Origin: Chitinophagia bacterium
GTDB lineage: Bacteria; Bacteroidota; Bacteroidia; Chitinophagales; Chitinophagaceae
Assembly: GCA_009928005.1 (NCBI GenBank)
Contig: RFVO01000015.1
Span: 1 to 32,281 of the forward strand
Length of the DNA stretch: 32,281 nt
Direction of reading: 5' to 3'
In this document: in pieces, positions 1 through 9,721 of the stretch
Numbering within the stretch: position 1 is the stretch's first letter
How the letters are laid out: the number at the start of each line of letters is the position of its first letter
Notes under the pieces: model-generated
What the model was told of the DNA's origin: nothing
Database searches by the model: none
What the model saw: the letters and a program-made list of their open reading frames with translations, nothing else
Position numbers and translations under genes: made by a program

Positions 1-2
1 TT

Positions 3-1307
3 GGACCTAGCATGCTATCTAACAATGAAAATAAAGCCATATCGAATGCTGTTATTTTGGCACCCAAAGACGACCCTTATGCCGAAACCGTACTTATGCG
101 TGGGGGTACCTTTGCAATGGGCATGAACCAGGAGAGCATTATGGGCGAATGGAACAACAATCTAAGAAGAGTAACGGTGAGTTCTTTTAGAATTGACAAA
201 TATGAAGTAAGCAACAAAAAGTATAGAGCATATATTCATTGGCTTGAGAAAATCTTTATTCCAATTGGAAGAGACTCAATTGTAAAAGCAGCTCTTCCAG
301 ACACCAGTGTTTGGAAAACAGAACTTTCATATAATGACCCAATGGTGGAAGGATATTTTAGATCTAACGCTTTTAACGATTATCCTGTAGTTGGTGTGAC
401 TTGGGAACAAGCTAATAATTATTGCAGATGGAGAACAGACAGAGCCAATGAAAGTACTTTAATTAAATTTAAATTAATTGACCCAAAGAATCCATATGTA
501 GGAAAAATGGGGATTGAAATTAATTCAAATGATTCAAGTAAGTCTTCAAATACTATTTCTACCCAAACTTCTACCACTGTAAACAGAGGAAGAAATATAG
601 ATGACTTTATTATGATTCCAGACTTTAGATTACCCACTGAAGCTGAATGGGAGTATGCTGCCAAGCAAGCTTCTTTAAATAATAATTCCAACAATAACAA
701 ACCTTCTGGAGGTCCAAATTCTAGCCACCCCAATGCTAGCTTAGTGACTACAGACGGCGCCTTTCCTTGGGTAAACAATGGAAATGATGGTATTAGAAAT
801 ACAAGTACTTCAAAAAAGAATGGCAAGCAAGGAATGTATACAGCCAACTTTAAAAACGGAAGTGGCGATTATATGGGGATGGTGGGTTATGCTAATGATG
901 GCGCAGGCTTTCCTAGTAAAGTAAATACTTTTTTACAAAATAGTATGGGGCTTTATAATATTAGTGGAAATGTCAACGAATGGGTAGCGGATATTTACCG
1001 TCCTATGAACAACATAGACATGGACGACATTAATCCTTATCGTGGAAATAATACATTAGATGGTGATGATAACAATATTGCTAGCTATGAAACAGGAGGA
1101 AATACTTTGATCTCTAATAAATCAAGAGTATATAAAGGGGGCAGCTGGAAAGACCGACCTTATTGGTTAAACCCAGGCACCAGAAGATTTTTAGATCAAG
1201 ATAAATCAAATAGTACCATTGGATTTAGATGCGCCATTTCAGCTTTTGGTGTAGACAGCCCAGGTGCCGATAATGACAACAAACCTTGGTGGAAAAGAAT
1301 ATTTTAA
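3..1307 (+). CDS. gldJ: GldJ/GldK-like gliding motility / T9SS lipoprotein with SUMF1 (FGE-sulfatase) fold, 5' truncated by window edge
   Basis: FGE-type motifs (MRGGTFAMGMN, YPVVGVTWEQANNYCRWR, RLPTEAEWEYAA, GNVNEWVADIYRP, VYKGGSWKDRPYWLNPGTRRF, GFRCA); frame is open upstream of the ATG at 12; murF close downstream, as remembered for flavobacterial gldJ. Confidence 0.8.
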   Translation, partial: GPSMLSNNENKAISNAVILAPKDDPYAETVLMRGGTFAMGMNQESIMGEWNNNLRRVTVSSFRIDKYEVSNKKYRAYIHWLEKIFIPIGRDSIVKAALPDTSVWKTELSYNDPMVEGYFRSNAFNDYPVVGVTWEQANNYCRWRTDRANESTLIKFKLIDPKNPYVGKMGIEINSNDSSKSSNTISTQTSTTVNRGRNIDDFIMIPDFRLPTEAEWEYAAKQASLNNNSNNNKPSGGPNSSHPNASLVTTDGAFPWVNNGNDGIRNTSTSKKNGKQGMYTANFKNGSGDYMGMVGYANDGAGFPSKVNTFLQNSMGLYNISGNVNEWVADIYRPMNNIDMDDINPYRGNNTLDGDDNNIASYETGGNTLISNKSRVYKGGSWKDRPYWLNPGTRRFLDQDKSNSTIGFRCAISAFGVDSPGADNDNKPWWKRIF

Positions 1308-1319
1308 ATTAATTCATAG

Positions 1320-1805
1320 ATGAAACTACGCATTGGGTCTGGCATTGATTTTCATCAATTAGTTGAAGGAAGAGACCTATTCATTGGTGGTATAAAAATT
1401 CCTCATTTCAAGGGTGCATTAGGACATAGCGATGCAGATGTATTATTACATGCTATTTGCGATGCTTTATTAGGTGCTTTAAGCTTAGGTGATATTGGTA
1501 CGCATTTCCCAGACACCGATGCTGCTTATAAAAATATTGATAGTAAAATTCTACTTAAAAAAACATATGATTTAATAACTGCGCAAGGCTATCAAATAGT
1601 AAACATAGATGCTACTTTATGTCTAGAAGCACCAAAAATTAAACCTTATGTAATTGCCATGCAGCAGTGTATTGCTAGCATATTAAATATAGGAGATAAA
1701 GATATTTCAATAAAAGCTACCACTACTGAAACAATGGGATTCACTGGAAGAGAAGAGGGTTTAGTAGCCATGGCTACTTGTTTATTAACTGAAGCCAATA
1801 GTTAA
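1320..1805 (+). CDS. ispF: 2-C-methyl-D-erythritol 2,4-cyclodiphosphate synthase
   Basis: RIGSGIDFHQLVEGRDLFIGG, GHSDADVLLHAICDALLGA, DIGTHFPDTD, KATTTETMGFTGREEG. Confidence 0.97.
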   Translation: MKLRIGSGIDFHQLVEGRDLFIGGIKIPHFKGALGHSDADVLLHAICDALLGALSLGDIGTHFPDTDAAYKNIDSKILLKKTYDLITAQGYQIVNIDATLCLEAPKIKPYVIAMQQCIASILNIGDKDISIKATTTETMGFTGREEGLVAMATCLLTEANS

Positions 1806-1818
1806 ATCTGCTAAACAT

Positions 1819-3171
1819 ATGAAGCAGTCTAGCACACCTAATGCTCCCCTTTCAATTTCCGATTTATATGAATTATATAAGTCATTCTCTCAAATACAAA
1901 CCGATACTCGTCAATTAAAAAAAGGCGATCTATACTTTGCACTTAAAGGACCCAATTTTAATGGGAATGAATTTGCCCTAGTTGCATTAGAACAAGGTGC
2001 CGCTTATGCCATTGTAGATGAACCAGTAACAGTAAACGAGCAATTAAAAGACCGTATTATATATGTAAAAGATGTTTTAAGTTCTTTACAAGCTCTTGCT
2101 AAATTTCATCGTGAACAATTTAACATTCCATTTATTGCTATTACTGGGAGTAATGGAAAAACAACTACTAAAGAATTAGTAGCTGCCGTATTAAATAGTC
2201 ATTACAAAACCTATACTACTAAAGGAAATTTGAACAATCATATTGGCGTGCCTCTTACCTTATTAAGTATTCAAAAAGATGCCGAATTTGCCATCATTGA
2301 AATGGGTGCTAATCATTTAAAGGAAATAGAATCATATTGTAGTTATACCCTACCCACACATGGGTTAATAAATAATTGCGGCAAAGCACATTTAGAAGGT
2401 TTTGGTGGTGAAGAAGGTGTAAGAAAAGGCAAAGGAGAATTATATGATTATTTAAAAACGCATAATGGCATTGCTTTTATAAATAGCGATTTAGATTATT
2501 TAGTAAAAATGAGTCAAGGTATTGGAACAATTATTAGCTATGGCATACATAGTGGTCAATTGCAAGGGGAAACACTCGAAGCCGTAAATGGACATACGAC
2601 TAATAATTTTTTAGAATTAAAAATTACTAAATGCTCAAATGCAGCATTAGTAAATAAAGTCATCAAGTCTCAATTGGTTGGAAATTATAATTTACCAAAT
2701 GTACTTGCCGCAATTAGCATTGGCTTAACATTTGAAGTACCTGTAGTAAAAATAATCGCAGCCATTGAAAACTATACCCCTACCAATAGCCGTTCCCAAT
2801 TAATAGAGTGGAAAAATAATAAAGTAATACTTGACGCCTATAATGCGAATCCAAGTAGTATGCAACTAGCCATTGAAAATTTCGCAAAAATAAAAAATGT
2901 AAAAAAAATACTTTGCATTGGGGGCATGAGAGAATTAGGCAAAGAAAGTCAAGCCGAACATCAAGCCTTATTAGAGCAAATTAAAACTGCACATTTTGAA
3001 AAAGTTATTTTAGTAGGTAAGGAATTTGAAAAATGTCAACATTCATTTACCTATTTTGAAAATAGTGCTTTAGCTAAATCATGGCTTGATCAAGAAAAAA
3101 TTACCGATCATTTCTTTTTAATCAAGGGCTCTAGAGGAATTCAAATGGAAAAAATAATTGCTTTAGATTAA
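1819..3171 (+). CDS. murF: UDP-N-acetylmuramoyl-tripeptide--D-alanyl-D-alanine ligase
   Basis: ITGSNGKTTTKEL ATP motif, GNLNNHIGVPLTLL, EMGANHLKEI, DAYNANPSSM. Confidence 0.96.
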   Translation: MKQSSTPNAPLSISDLYELYKSFSQIQTDTRQLKKGDLYFALKGPNFNGNEFALVALEQGAAYAIVDEPVTVNEQLKDRIIYVKDVLSSLQALAKFHREQFNIPFIAITGSNGKTTTKELVAAVLNSHYKTYTTKGNLNNHIGVPLTLLSIQKDAEFAIIEMGANHLKEIESYCSYTLPTHGLINNCGKAHLEGFGGEEGVRKGKGELYDYLKTHNGIAFINSDLDYLVKMSQGIGTIISYGIHSGQLQGETLEAVNGHTTNNFLELKITKCSNAALVNKVIKSQLVGNYNLPNVLAAISIGLTFEVPVVKIIAAIENYTPTNSRSQLIEWKNNKVILDAYNANPSSMQLAIENFAKIKNVKKILCIGGMRELGKESQAEHQALLEQIKTAHFEKVILVGKEFEKCQHSFTYFENSALAKSWLDQEKITDHFFLIKGSRGIQMEKIIALD

Positions 3172-3232
3172 GCTTTACTTATCAGATTCAGTTTTATTCC
3201 AAATCTAATTTTTAATTTTATACCTTTGCAGC

Positions 3233-3676
3233 ATGGCAACAAACTATTTATGGAGCACGCTTAATAACCGCTGTCCAAGATGCAGAGAAGGAAAATTATT
3301 TGTTTCTAACAACCCTTATAATTTATCTTCCATTACTACCATGAACGAAAATTGTCCAGTTTGCGGACAACCCACGGAAATTGAAGTTGGTTTTTATTAT
3401 GGAACTGGCTATGTGAGCTATGCATTAACAGTTGCTTACTTTGTTTCAACCTTTGTTGCTTGGAAAGTATTAATTGGAATGACTTTTAATTTAGATGATA
3501 ATAGAATTTTTTATTGGATGGGTACCGCTATTATAACACTACTTTTTATTCAACCTATATTAATGCGTTTATCGAGGTCTATTTGGTTAGGTTGGTTTGT
3601 TTCTTATAACAAGAATTGGAAAGACGAACCCTTGGAATATAATGAGCGCATGGATCACAATAGAAAAGAGCAATAA
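3233..3676 (+). CDS. DUF983 family membrane protein with N-terminal zinc ribbon
   Basis: NRCPRCREGKLF...CPVCGQ then EVGFYYGTGYVSYAL and two hydrophobic helices. Confidence 0.85.
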   Translation: MATNYLWSTLNNRCPRCREGKLFVSNNPYNLSSITTMNENCPVCGQPTEIEVGFYYGTGYVSYALTVAYFVSTFVAWKVLIGMTFNLDDNRIFYWMGTAIITLLFIQPILMRLSRSIWLGWFVSYNKNWKDEPLEYNERMDHNRKEQ

Positions 3677-3679
3677 AAA

Positions 3680-3706
3680 AAGCCTATCAATTTCATGACA
3701 GGCTTT
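3680..3706 (+). terminator. intrinsic terminator-like hairpin after the DUF983 gene
   Basis: agcctatca...tgacaggct stem (one mismatch) with flanking A/T runs. Confidence 0.5.
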
Positions 3707-3707
3707 G

Positions 3708-3792
3708 CAGAGAGGAAGGGATTCGAACCCCCGATACGTTGCCGTATACACGCTTTCCAAGCGTGCTCCTTAAACCACTCGGACACCTCTCT
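3708..3792 (-). tRNA. tRNA-Ser(GGA)
   Basis: Reverse complement agagaggtgtccgagtggtttaaggagcacgcttGGAaagcgtgtatacggcaacgtatcgggggttcgaatcccttcctctctg; 7-bp acceptor stem, long variable arm, GGA anticodon, G73. Confidence 0.95.
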
Positions 3793-3802
3793 ATTAGGAC
3801 TG

Positions 3803-3810
3803 CAAATGTA
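3803..3810 (-). promoter_or_regulatory. Bacteroidota -7 element TACATTTG for tRNA-Ser
   Basis: caaatgta on + strand, 10 nt upstream of the tRNA 5' end. Confidence 0.55.
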
Positions 3811-3828
3811 AAATAAATTATTGGTGTT

Positions 3829-4605
3829 TTAGGGATTACCCAATCCAAATAGCTTTTCAGCATTGCTTGTTGTGATAGCTGCTATCTCATGCAAAGGCAA
3901 ATTTTTAATCTCTGCTAATTTCATGGCCACTTGTATCATATAAGATGGCTCATTCGTTTTACCTCTATAAGGTACAGGTGATAAATAAGGTGCATCGGTT
4001 TCTAATACCAAACACTTCATTGGAATATTAGTAATTGCTTCTGCAACTCCTGCATTTTTATAAGTTAACACCCCGCCCAAGCCTAAATGAAAACCCATAG
4101 AAATAATTTGTTCAGCAGACTCCTTACTTCCACTAAAGCAATGAAAAATACCGCGTAATCCTTTTTTAGCAAAGGGCTTTACTGCTTCAATGGTTTCTCC
4201 CATTGCATTTCGTGTATGAATGACTATAGGTAATTTATATTCAATTGCCCACTGCATTTGAATTTGAAATGCCTCCATCTGCTGAGCATTGAATGTTTTA
4301 TCCCAATAATAATCTAAACCTATCTCTCCAATTGCTATAAACTTTCTTTTTTGTATTTGGGCTTCAATAATGGATAATTCTTCTTTCATATTTTCTTTCA
4401 CTGAGCATGGGTGCAAGCCTATCATGGCCATGGTATTTTGAGGATAAGTTTTTTCTACTTCCAACATTGCATCTAAAGTACTACTATCAATAGCTGGCAT
4501 TATAATAGTATCAATACCATTATCTAAGGCATTTTTCATTATGCCCTCTATATTTTCTTTTAATGGACTAGAATAAAGATGGGCATGTGTATCAATAAAT
4601 CTCAT
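3829..4605 (-). CDS. tatD: TatD family hydrolase
   Basis: MRFIDTHAHLYSS, GLHPC, AIGEIGLDYYWDKT, IVIHTRNA, FHCFSGS, LETDAPYLSPVPYRGKTNEP; start placed at internal Met, 12 codons into the ORF. Confidence 0.93.
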   Translation of the reverse strand: MRFIDTHAHLYSSPLKENIEGIMKNALDNGIDTIIMPAIDSSTLDAMLEVEKTYPQNTMAMIGLHPCSVKENMKEELSIIEAQIQKRKFIAIGEIGLDYYWDKTFNAQQMEAFQIQMQWAIEYKLPIVIHTRNAMGETIEAVKPFAKKGLRGIFHCFSGSKESAEQIISMGFHLGLGGVLTYKNAGVAEAITNIPMKCLVLETDAPYLSPVPYRGKTNEPSYMIQVAMKLAEIKNLPLHEIAAITTSNAEKLFGLGNP

Positions 4606-4756
4606 ACTACTAAAAGGGTTACTTAGACTACAAAAAAACACTATTTTTTACTCATTACATAATAAACCGAATAATATGTCGTTTTAGCTATGTAGACAAC
4701 AATAGTCTTATTAGTATTACAACAAACTTTGTTTTTTATAGGGTACGGATTATACC

Positions 4757-4786
4757 GGCTGAGGTTTCTACCTTGGCCTTTTTTTT
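4757..4786 (+). terminator. intrinsic terminator on + strand between two minus-strand genes
   Basis: GGCTGAGGT-TTCT-ACCTTGGCC 9-bp stem (two G-T wobbles), tetraloop, then T8. Confidence 0.6.
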
Positions 4787-4810
4787 GCTTCTAATGGTTC
4801 AAAATAGGAA

Positions 4811-5440
4811 TTACTTAATGGCCTGAAATGTATAGCCCAAATTAATAAAATGATTGAGCATAGCTGGCAGGGCAATTTTTAATCTTTCAAAAGCCTTAGC
4901 ACTATCATGAAAAACAACAATAGATCCTGCTCGCGTATTTTTAATGACATTTTTAGTGCAGGCTTCGGCTGACAAGCGAAAATCAAAGTCCCCACTCAAC
5001 ACATCCCACATAATAATTTCTTGAGGTAAGGTTTTATCTGCTTTTATTTTTAGAATCTGCGATTTAGTAATTCTACCGTAGGGTGGTCGAAATAAATTTG
5101 AATCAATAAATTTACTTGCCAATTTCATATTTTGAATATAGGTATTTGTTTCAGTTTTCCATCCATTTACATGATTATATGTATGATTACCCACTGTATG
5201 ACCTTCCTGAATAATTTGCGCAAATAAATTTTGATGCGCTTCCACATTCTTTCCAATACAAAAAAAACTAGCCTTTGCATTGTATTTTTTTAATATTTCT
5301 AAAACAAAGGGAGTAGCTTCAATATGCGGGCCATCGTCGAAACTTAAATAAATAACCTTTTCAGTACTGGGTATTTTCCATGTACAAGAGGGGTAAAGAG
5401 CCCTCAACCAAAAAGGTGTTTTTACTAAATACATACCCAA
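4811..5440 (-). CDS. polysaccharide deacetylase (NodB homology domain)
   Basis: YLSFDDGPHIEATPFVLEILKKYNAKASFFCIG, GHTVGNHTYNH, FRPPYGRIT, IMWDVLSGDFD, GSIVVFHDS. Confidence 0.93.
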   Translation of the reverse strand: MGMYLVKTPFWLRALYPSCTWKIPSTEKVIYLSFDDGPHIEATPFVLEILKKYNAKASFFCIGKNVEAHQNLFAQIIQEGHTVGNHTYNHVNGWKTETNTYIQNMKLASKFIDSNLFRPPYGRITKSQILKIKADKTLPQEIIMWDVLSGDFDFRLSAEACTKNVIKNTRAGSIVVFHDSAKAFERLKIALPAMLNHFINLGYTFQAIK

Positions 5441-5471
5441 AGATAAATAGTTCTTTTGCCCATTTGAATAT

Positions 5472-5479
5472 TATCTTTG
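5472..5479 (+). promoter_or_regulatory. -7 element TATCTTTG upstream of gltX
   Basis: Matches TAnnTTTG; TTTG-like sequence about 20 bp upstream. Confidence 0.55.
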
Positions 5480-5496
5480 TATAAATAAAAAAGAGC

Positions 5497-7032
5497 ATGG
5501 ATTCAAAGGTTAGAGTCAGGTTTGCACCCTCCCCCACTGGAGGTCTTCACTTAGGTGGAGTAAGGACTGTTTTGTTTAATTATTTATTTGCAAAGCATCA
5601 TGGAGGAGATTTTATTTTAAGAATAGAGGACACCGATCAATCTCGATTTGTACCTGGCGCAGAACAATATATTATAAACACATTAAACTGGTGTGGACTA
5701 ATACCAGATGAAAGCCCAATGCATGGAGGCGCCTATGGACCCTATAGACAAAGTGAAAGAAAAGCTACTTATACTCAATATGCTCAAATATTAATTGAAA
5801 AAGGTTTTGCGTATTATGCTTTTGATACTCCAGAAGATTTAGAAGAGAAAAGAAAACAAATACCCAATTTTCAATACAGTCGTGCACATAGAATGGAAAT
5901 GAAAAATTCTATCTCATTAAGTGAAAATGAAGTGACTGAATTATTGAAAAAAGGAACACCTTATGTTATTCGTATTAAAATACCGGATCAAGAAGAAATA
6001 GTATTTAAAGATATCATTAGAGGTGAAGTACGCTTTGATGTAAGCACCGTTGATGACAAAGTGTTATTAAAAGCAGATGGTATGCCTACTTATCATCTAG
6101 CGGTGGTAGTGGACGATTACTTAATGAAAATTACACATGCCTTTAGAGGAGAAGAGTGGTTACCTAGTGCACCCGTGCATATATTATTATGGAAGTATTT
6201 ATTTGGATTAGATAATATGCCTAAGTGGGCTCATTTGCCTTTGATATTAAAACCAGAAGGTAGTGGTAAATTAAGCAAGCGTGATGGTGAGCGTTTAGGC
6301 TTTCCAGTATTTGCGATGGATTGGAACGACCCCAACACCAAGGAAACCACTATTGGATTTAAAGAAAAAGGTTTTTTACCCGAGGCTTTTATAAATTTCT
6401 TAGCCCTATTGGGGTGGAATGACGGAACAGATAAAGAAATATTTAGCTTGGATGAATTAATTAAAAATTTTGATATTGAAAGAGTGCATAAAGGTGGTGC
6501 TAAATTTGATTATGAAAAAGCAAAATGGTTCAATCAAGAATGGATAAAAAAAACAGATAATGAAATCTTAGCAACATTACTTCAACCCTTTTTAGAAAAT
6601 GCAAAAATTGAAGTACATGAAGCTTCTTATCTAATAAAAGTTATTGGGCTCGTAAAAGATCGTTGTCATTTATTAGCCGACTTTATAGCGCAAAGTCATT
6701 TCTTTTTTGCGGCACCTAGCACTATTGACATTGCAGCTATTTTACCTAAATGGGAAGAAAAGAAGCAGCATTTCTTTGATGAATTAGTAAAACAATATGC
6801 TAAAAAAATTACAGCTGGCATTAAAACTTTACCTGCAGCTACCCTTGAAGCAAGTTTTAAAGAATTAGCCACTGCACATGAAATAAAACCTGGAGATTTA
6901 TTACTACCTCTAAGAATTATGCTAGTGGGTGGTAAATTTGGACCAGGTGTATTTGATATAATTGAATCAATTGAACTTTCTGATGCGAACGCAAGAATTA
7001 AGTATAGTTTGCAATTGATTTCAGGAAAATAA
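5497..7032 (+). CDS. gltX: glutamate--tRNA ligase
   Basis: VRVRFAPSPTGGLHLGGVRT, LRIEDTDQSR, KLSKRDGE. Confidence 0.97.
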   Translation: MDSKVRVRFAPSPTGGLHLGGVRTVLFNYLFAKHHGGDFILRIEDTDQSRFVPGAEQYIINTLNWCGLIPDESPMHGGAYGPYRQSERKATYTQYAQILIEKGFAYYAFDTPEDLEEKRKQIPNFQYSRAHRMEMKNSISLSENEVTELLKKGTPYVIRIKIPDQEEIVFKDIIRGEVRFDVSTVDDKVLLKADGMPTYHLAVVVDDYLMKITHAFRGEEWLPSAPVHILLWKYLFGLDNMPKWAHLPLILKPEGSGKLSKRDGERLGFPVFAMDWNDPNTKETTIGFKEKGFLPEAFINFLALLGWNDGTDKEIFSLDELIKNFDIERVHKGGAKFDYEKAKWFNQEWIKKTDNEILATLLQPFLENAKIEVHEASYLIKVIGLVKDRCHLLADFIAQSHFFFAAPSTIDIAAILPKWEEKKQHFFDELVKQYAKKITAGIKTLPAATLEASFKELATAHEIKPGDLLLPLRIMLVGGKFGPGVFDIIESIELSDANARIKYSLQLISGK

Positions 7033-7047
7033 TGTAACTTAATAGTA

Positions 7048-7449
7048 ATGAAACCTATAAGAGTATTAGTTGCGAAAGTTGGACTAGATGGGCATGACCG
7101 TGGTGCTAAAATAATTGCTACTGCCCTTCGAGATGCAGGCATGGAAGTTATTTATACGGGCCTTCGTCAAAGCCCTGAAATGGTGGTGCAAGCTGCCTTA
7201 CAAGAAGATGTTGATGCCATAGGCATTAGTATATTATCTGGCGCACACATGACTGTTTTTCCAAAAGTGTATCAACTGATGCAAGAAAAAGGTTTAACCA
7301 ATGTACTATTAACAGGCGGTGGAATTATTCCAGAACAAGACAGTATTGCTCTTAGAGAAATGGGTATTGGTACTTTATTTGCGCCCGGAACCAACACTGC
7401 CGATATTGCAAGCTATATAAAACAATGGGTGGCCGAAAACCATCAATAA
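7048..7449 (+). CDS. stand-alone cobalamin (B12)-binding domain protein, methylmalonyl-CoA mutase C-terminal type
   Basis: [40 protein letters not shown] (DxHxxG), [22 protein letters not shown]. Confidence 0.92.
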   Translation: MKPIRVLVAKVGLDGHDRGAKIIATALRDAGMEVIYTGLRQSPEMVVQAALQEDVDAIGISILSGAHMTVFPKVYQLMQEKGLTNVLLTGGGIIPEQDSIALREMGIGTLFAPGTNTADIASYIKQWVAENHQ

Positions 7450-7480
7450 ACAGCTTTTTTAATTTCTAAATTGCAACTAT

Positions 7481-8263
7481 ATGTCATCATTTCAAACTTT
7501 GTTTACAAAAATGGAAGATCACACTTTGATCATTACCATTAATCGTCCCGACAAATTAAACGCATTGAATCAGCAAGTGATGAAAGACTTAGATGCGGTG
7601 ATGGATAGAGTGTATAAATTTCCAGAAATTAAAAGCGTGGTAATAACCGGTGCAGGTTTAAAAAGTTTTGTGGCGGGTGCCGATGTGAAAGAATTTGAAA
7701 CCTTATCAAAAGCGGATGCCACTGCCCTTGCCAAAAGAGGACAAGATGTATTTTTTAAAATAGAGAATTCTCCAAAGCCAGTGATTGCCTGTGTAAATGG
7801 ATTTGCTTTAGGGGGTGGTTGTGAATTAGCAATGGCTTGCCATTTTGTTATTGCCTCTGAAAGTGCTGTCTTTGGACAACCTGAAGTAAACTTGGGTATT
7901 ATGGTTGGCTATGGTGGCTCACAAAGATTGACTCAAAGAGTGGGTAAAGGAAGAGCAATGGAATTAGTCATAACTGGTAAAACTATAAATGCAACCCAGG
8001 CCATGAATTATGGACTTGTAAATTATGTGGTACCTCAAACTGAATTATTAGATAAAGCATTTTCTATATTAAGAGTGACACATGAGAAAGCACCTTTATC
8101 GGTCGCTAATTCCATTAAAGCCGTGAACGCTGCTTGGAACGAGGCTGAAAATGGTTATGATATAGAAGCCAAATTATTTGGCGAATGCTTTACTACCCAT
8201 GATGCAAAAGAAGGTATTACTGCTTTTATAGAGAAAAGAAAGCCTGAATTCAAAGGGAATTAA
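7481..8263 (+). CDS. enoyl-CoA hydratase/isomerase family protein
   Basis: ITINRPDKLNALN, AGADVKEF, NGFALGGGCELAMACHFVIASESAVFGQPEVNLGIMVGYGGSQRL. Confidence 0.93.
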   Translation: MSSFQTLFTKMEDHTLIITINRPDKLNALNQQVMKDLDAVMDRVYKFPEIKSVVITGAGLKSFVAGADVKEFETLSKADATALAKRGQDVFFKIENSPKPVIACVNGFALGGGCELAMACHFVIASESAVFGQPEVNLGIMVGYGGSQRLTQRVGKGRAMELVITGKTINATQAMNYGLVNYVVPQTELLDKAFSILRVTHEKAPLSVANSIKAVNAAWNEAENGYDIEAKLFGECFTTHDAKEGITAFIEKRKPEFKGN

Positions 8264-8299
8264 TTTCACCTATTACTTATTAATTTATGGGCAGTTTAG

Positions 8300-8307
8300 T
8301 ACCTTTG
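8300..8307 (+). promoter_or_regulatory. -7 element TACCTTTG upstream of fumC
   Basis: TAnnTTTG match about 20 nt upstream of ATG. Confidence 0.55.
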
Positions 8308-8326
8308 CGGTAGAAAAAATTACAGT

Positions 8327-9721
8327 ATGGAATACAGAATCGAGAAAGATACGATGGGTGAAGTAAAAGTACCTGCTCATGTTTATTGGGGTGCTCAAAC
8401 ACAAAGAAGTATTGACAATTTTAAAATAGCACAGGATATTAATCGAATGCCTAAGGAAATCATTAAAGCATTCGCTTATTTAAAAAAAGCAGCTGCCCTT
8501 ACAAATATGGATGCAGGTGTATTACCTAAAGAAAAATCGGATTTAATTGGACTAGTTTGCGATGAAATTATTGATGGTAAATTAGACGACCAATTCCCTT
8601 TAGTAGTTTGGCAAACAGGTAGCGGTACACAAAGCAATATGAATTTAAATGAAGTTATTGCTTATCGTGCACATGTTATTAAAGGTGGAAGCTTAAGTGA
8701 TAAAGAAAAGTTTTTACATCCTAACGACGATGTTAATAAATCTCAATCTTCTAACGATACCTTTCCAACGGCTATGCATATTGCAGCCTATCAAATTTTA
8801 ACGCAAACCACTATTCCGGGTATTATTGCTTTAAAAAATACATTGGAAGCAAAGAGTGCTGAGTTTATGCATATTGTTAAAATTGGTCGTACCCATTTTA
8901 TGGATGCTACTCCTTTAACATTAGGTCAAGAAATTAGCGGCTATGTAAGTCAATTAAATCATGGTTTAAAAGCCATTCATAATACATTAGCACATTTAAG
9001 TGAGTTAGCTTTAGGAGGTACTGCAGTGGGTACAGGTATTAACACTCCAAAAGATTATTCTGTAAATGTAGCAAAGCATATTGCCAAATTAACTGGCCTA
9101 CCTTTTATTACTGCTGCGAATAAATTTGAAGCATTGGCTGCACATGATGCTATTGTCGAATCACACGGCGCTTTAAAAACAGTAGCCGTAAGTTTAATGA
9201 AAATTGCCAATGATGTGCGCATGTTATCTTCAGGACCTCGCAGTGGTATTGGAGAAATTTTTATCCCAGATAATGAACCTGGTTCTTCAATTATGCCAGG
9301 TAAAGTAAACCCAACACAATCAGAAGCTTTAACAATGATTGCTGCACAAGTAATGGGCAATGATGTTGCTATTAATATTGGTGGCTCTATGGGACATTTT
9401 GAATTAAATGTATTCAAACCAGTAATGATTTATAATTTCTTACACAGTGCCCGTTTAATTGGCGATGGTTGTGTAAGCTTTAATGAAAAATGCGCTGTAG
9501 GCATTGCGCCTATTGAATCAAATATTAATAAACACGTTAATAATAGCTTAATGCTTGTCACTGCTCTGAATACTAAGATTGGTTATTACAAAGCCGCAGA
9601 AATTGCACAAAAAGCACATAAAGAAGGTACGACCTTAAAAGAAATGGCAGTGAAATTAGGATATGTAACCCCTGAAGAATTTGATGCTTGGGTGATTCCT
9701 AAAGATATGGTCGGTTTGTAA
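8327..9721 (+). CDS. fumC: class II fumarate hydratase
   Basis: [78 protein letters not shown]. Confidence 0.97.
   Translation: MEYRIEKDTMGEVKVPAHVYWGAQTQRSIDNFKIAQDINRMPKEIIKAFAYLKKAAALTNMDAGVLPKEKSDLIGLVCDEIIDGKLDDQFPLVVWQTGSGTQSNMNLNEVIAYRAHVIKGGSLSDKEKFLHPNDDVNKSQSSNDTFPTAMHIAAYQILTQTTIPGIIALKNTLEAKSAEFMHIVKIGRTHFMDATPLTLGQEISGYVSQLNHGLKAIHNTLAHLSELALGGTAVGTGINTPKDYSVNVAKHIAKLTGLPFITAANKFEALAAHDAIVESHGALKTVAVSLMKIANDVRMLSSGPRSGIGEIFIPDNEPGSSIMPGKVNPTQSEALTMIAAQVMGNDVAINIGGSMGHFELNVFKPVMIYNFLHSARLIGDGCVSFNEKCAVGIAPIESNINKHVNNSLMLVTALNTKIGYYKAAEIAQKAHKEGTTLKEMAVKLGYVTPEEFDAWVIPKDMVGL

Noticed and set aside
419-847. 142-aa minus-strand ORF inside the gldJ-like gene
   Set aside because: Antisense shadow of a well-supported coding sequence; no recognisable domain. 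The same applies to the minus ORFs at 6696-7142, 9055-9417, 13225-13425, 20168-20437, 20615-20836, 23073-23318, 25991-26221, 27732-27953, 28573-28932, 30140-30331, 31624-31956, 31957-32181 and the plus ORFs at 16749-16937, 16765-16950, 24067-24267, 24311-24553.
4725-4760. Minus-strand ACCCTATAAAAAACAAAG resembles the tail of a preQ1-I riboswitch
   Set aside because: The required L1 loop sequence and stem are not present, and the downstream gene (tatD) is not a queuosine gene; the + strand terminator explains the structure better.
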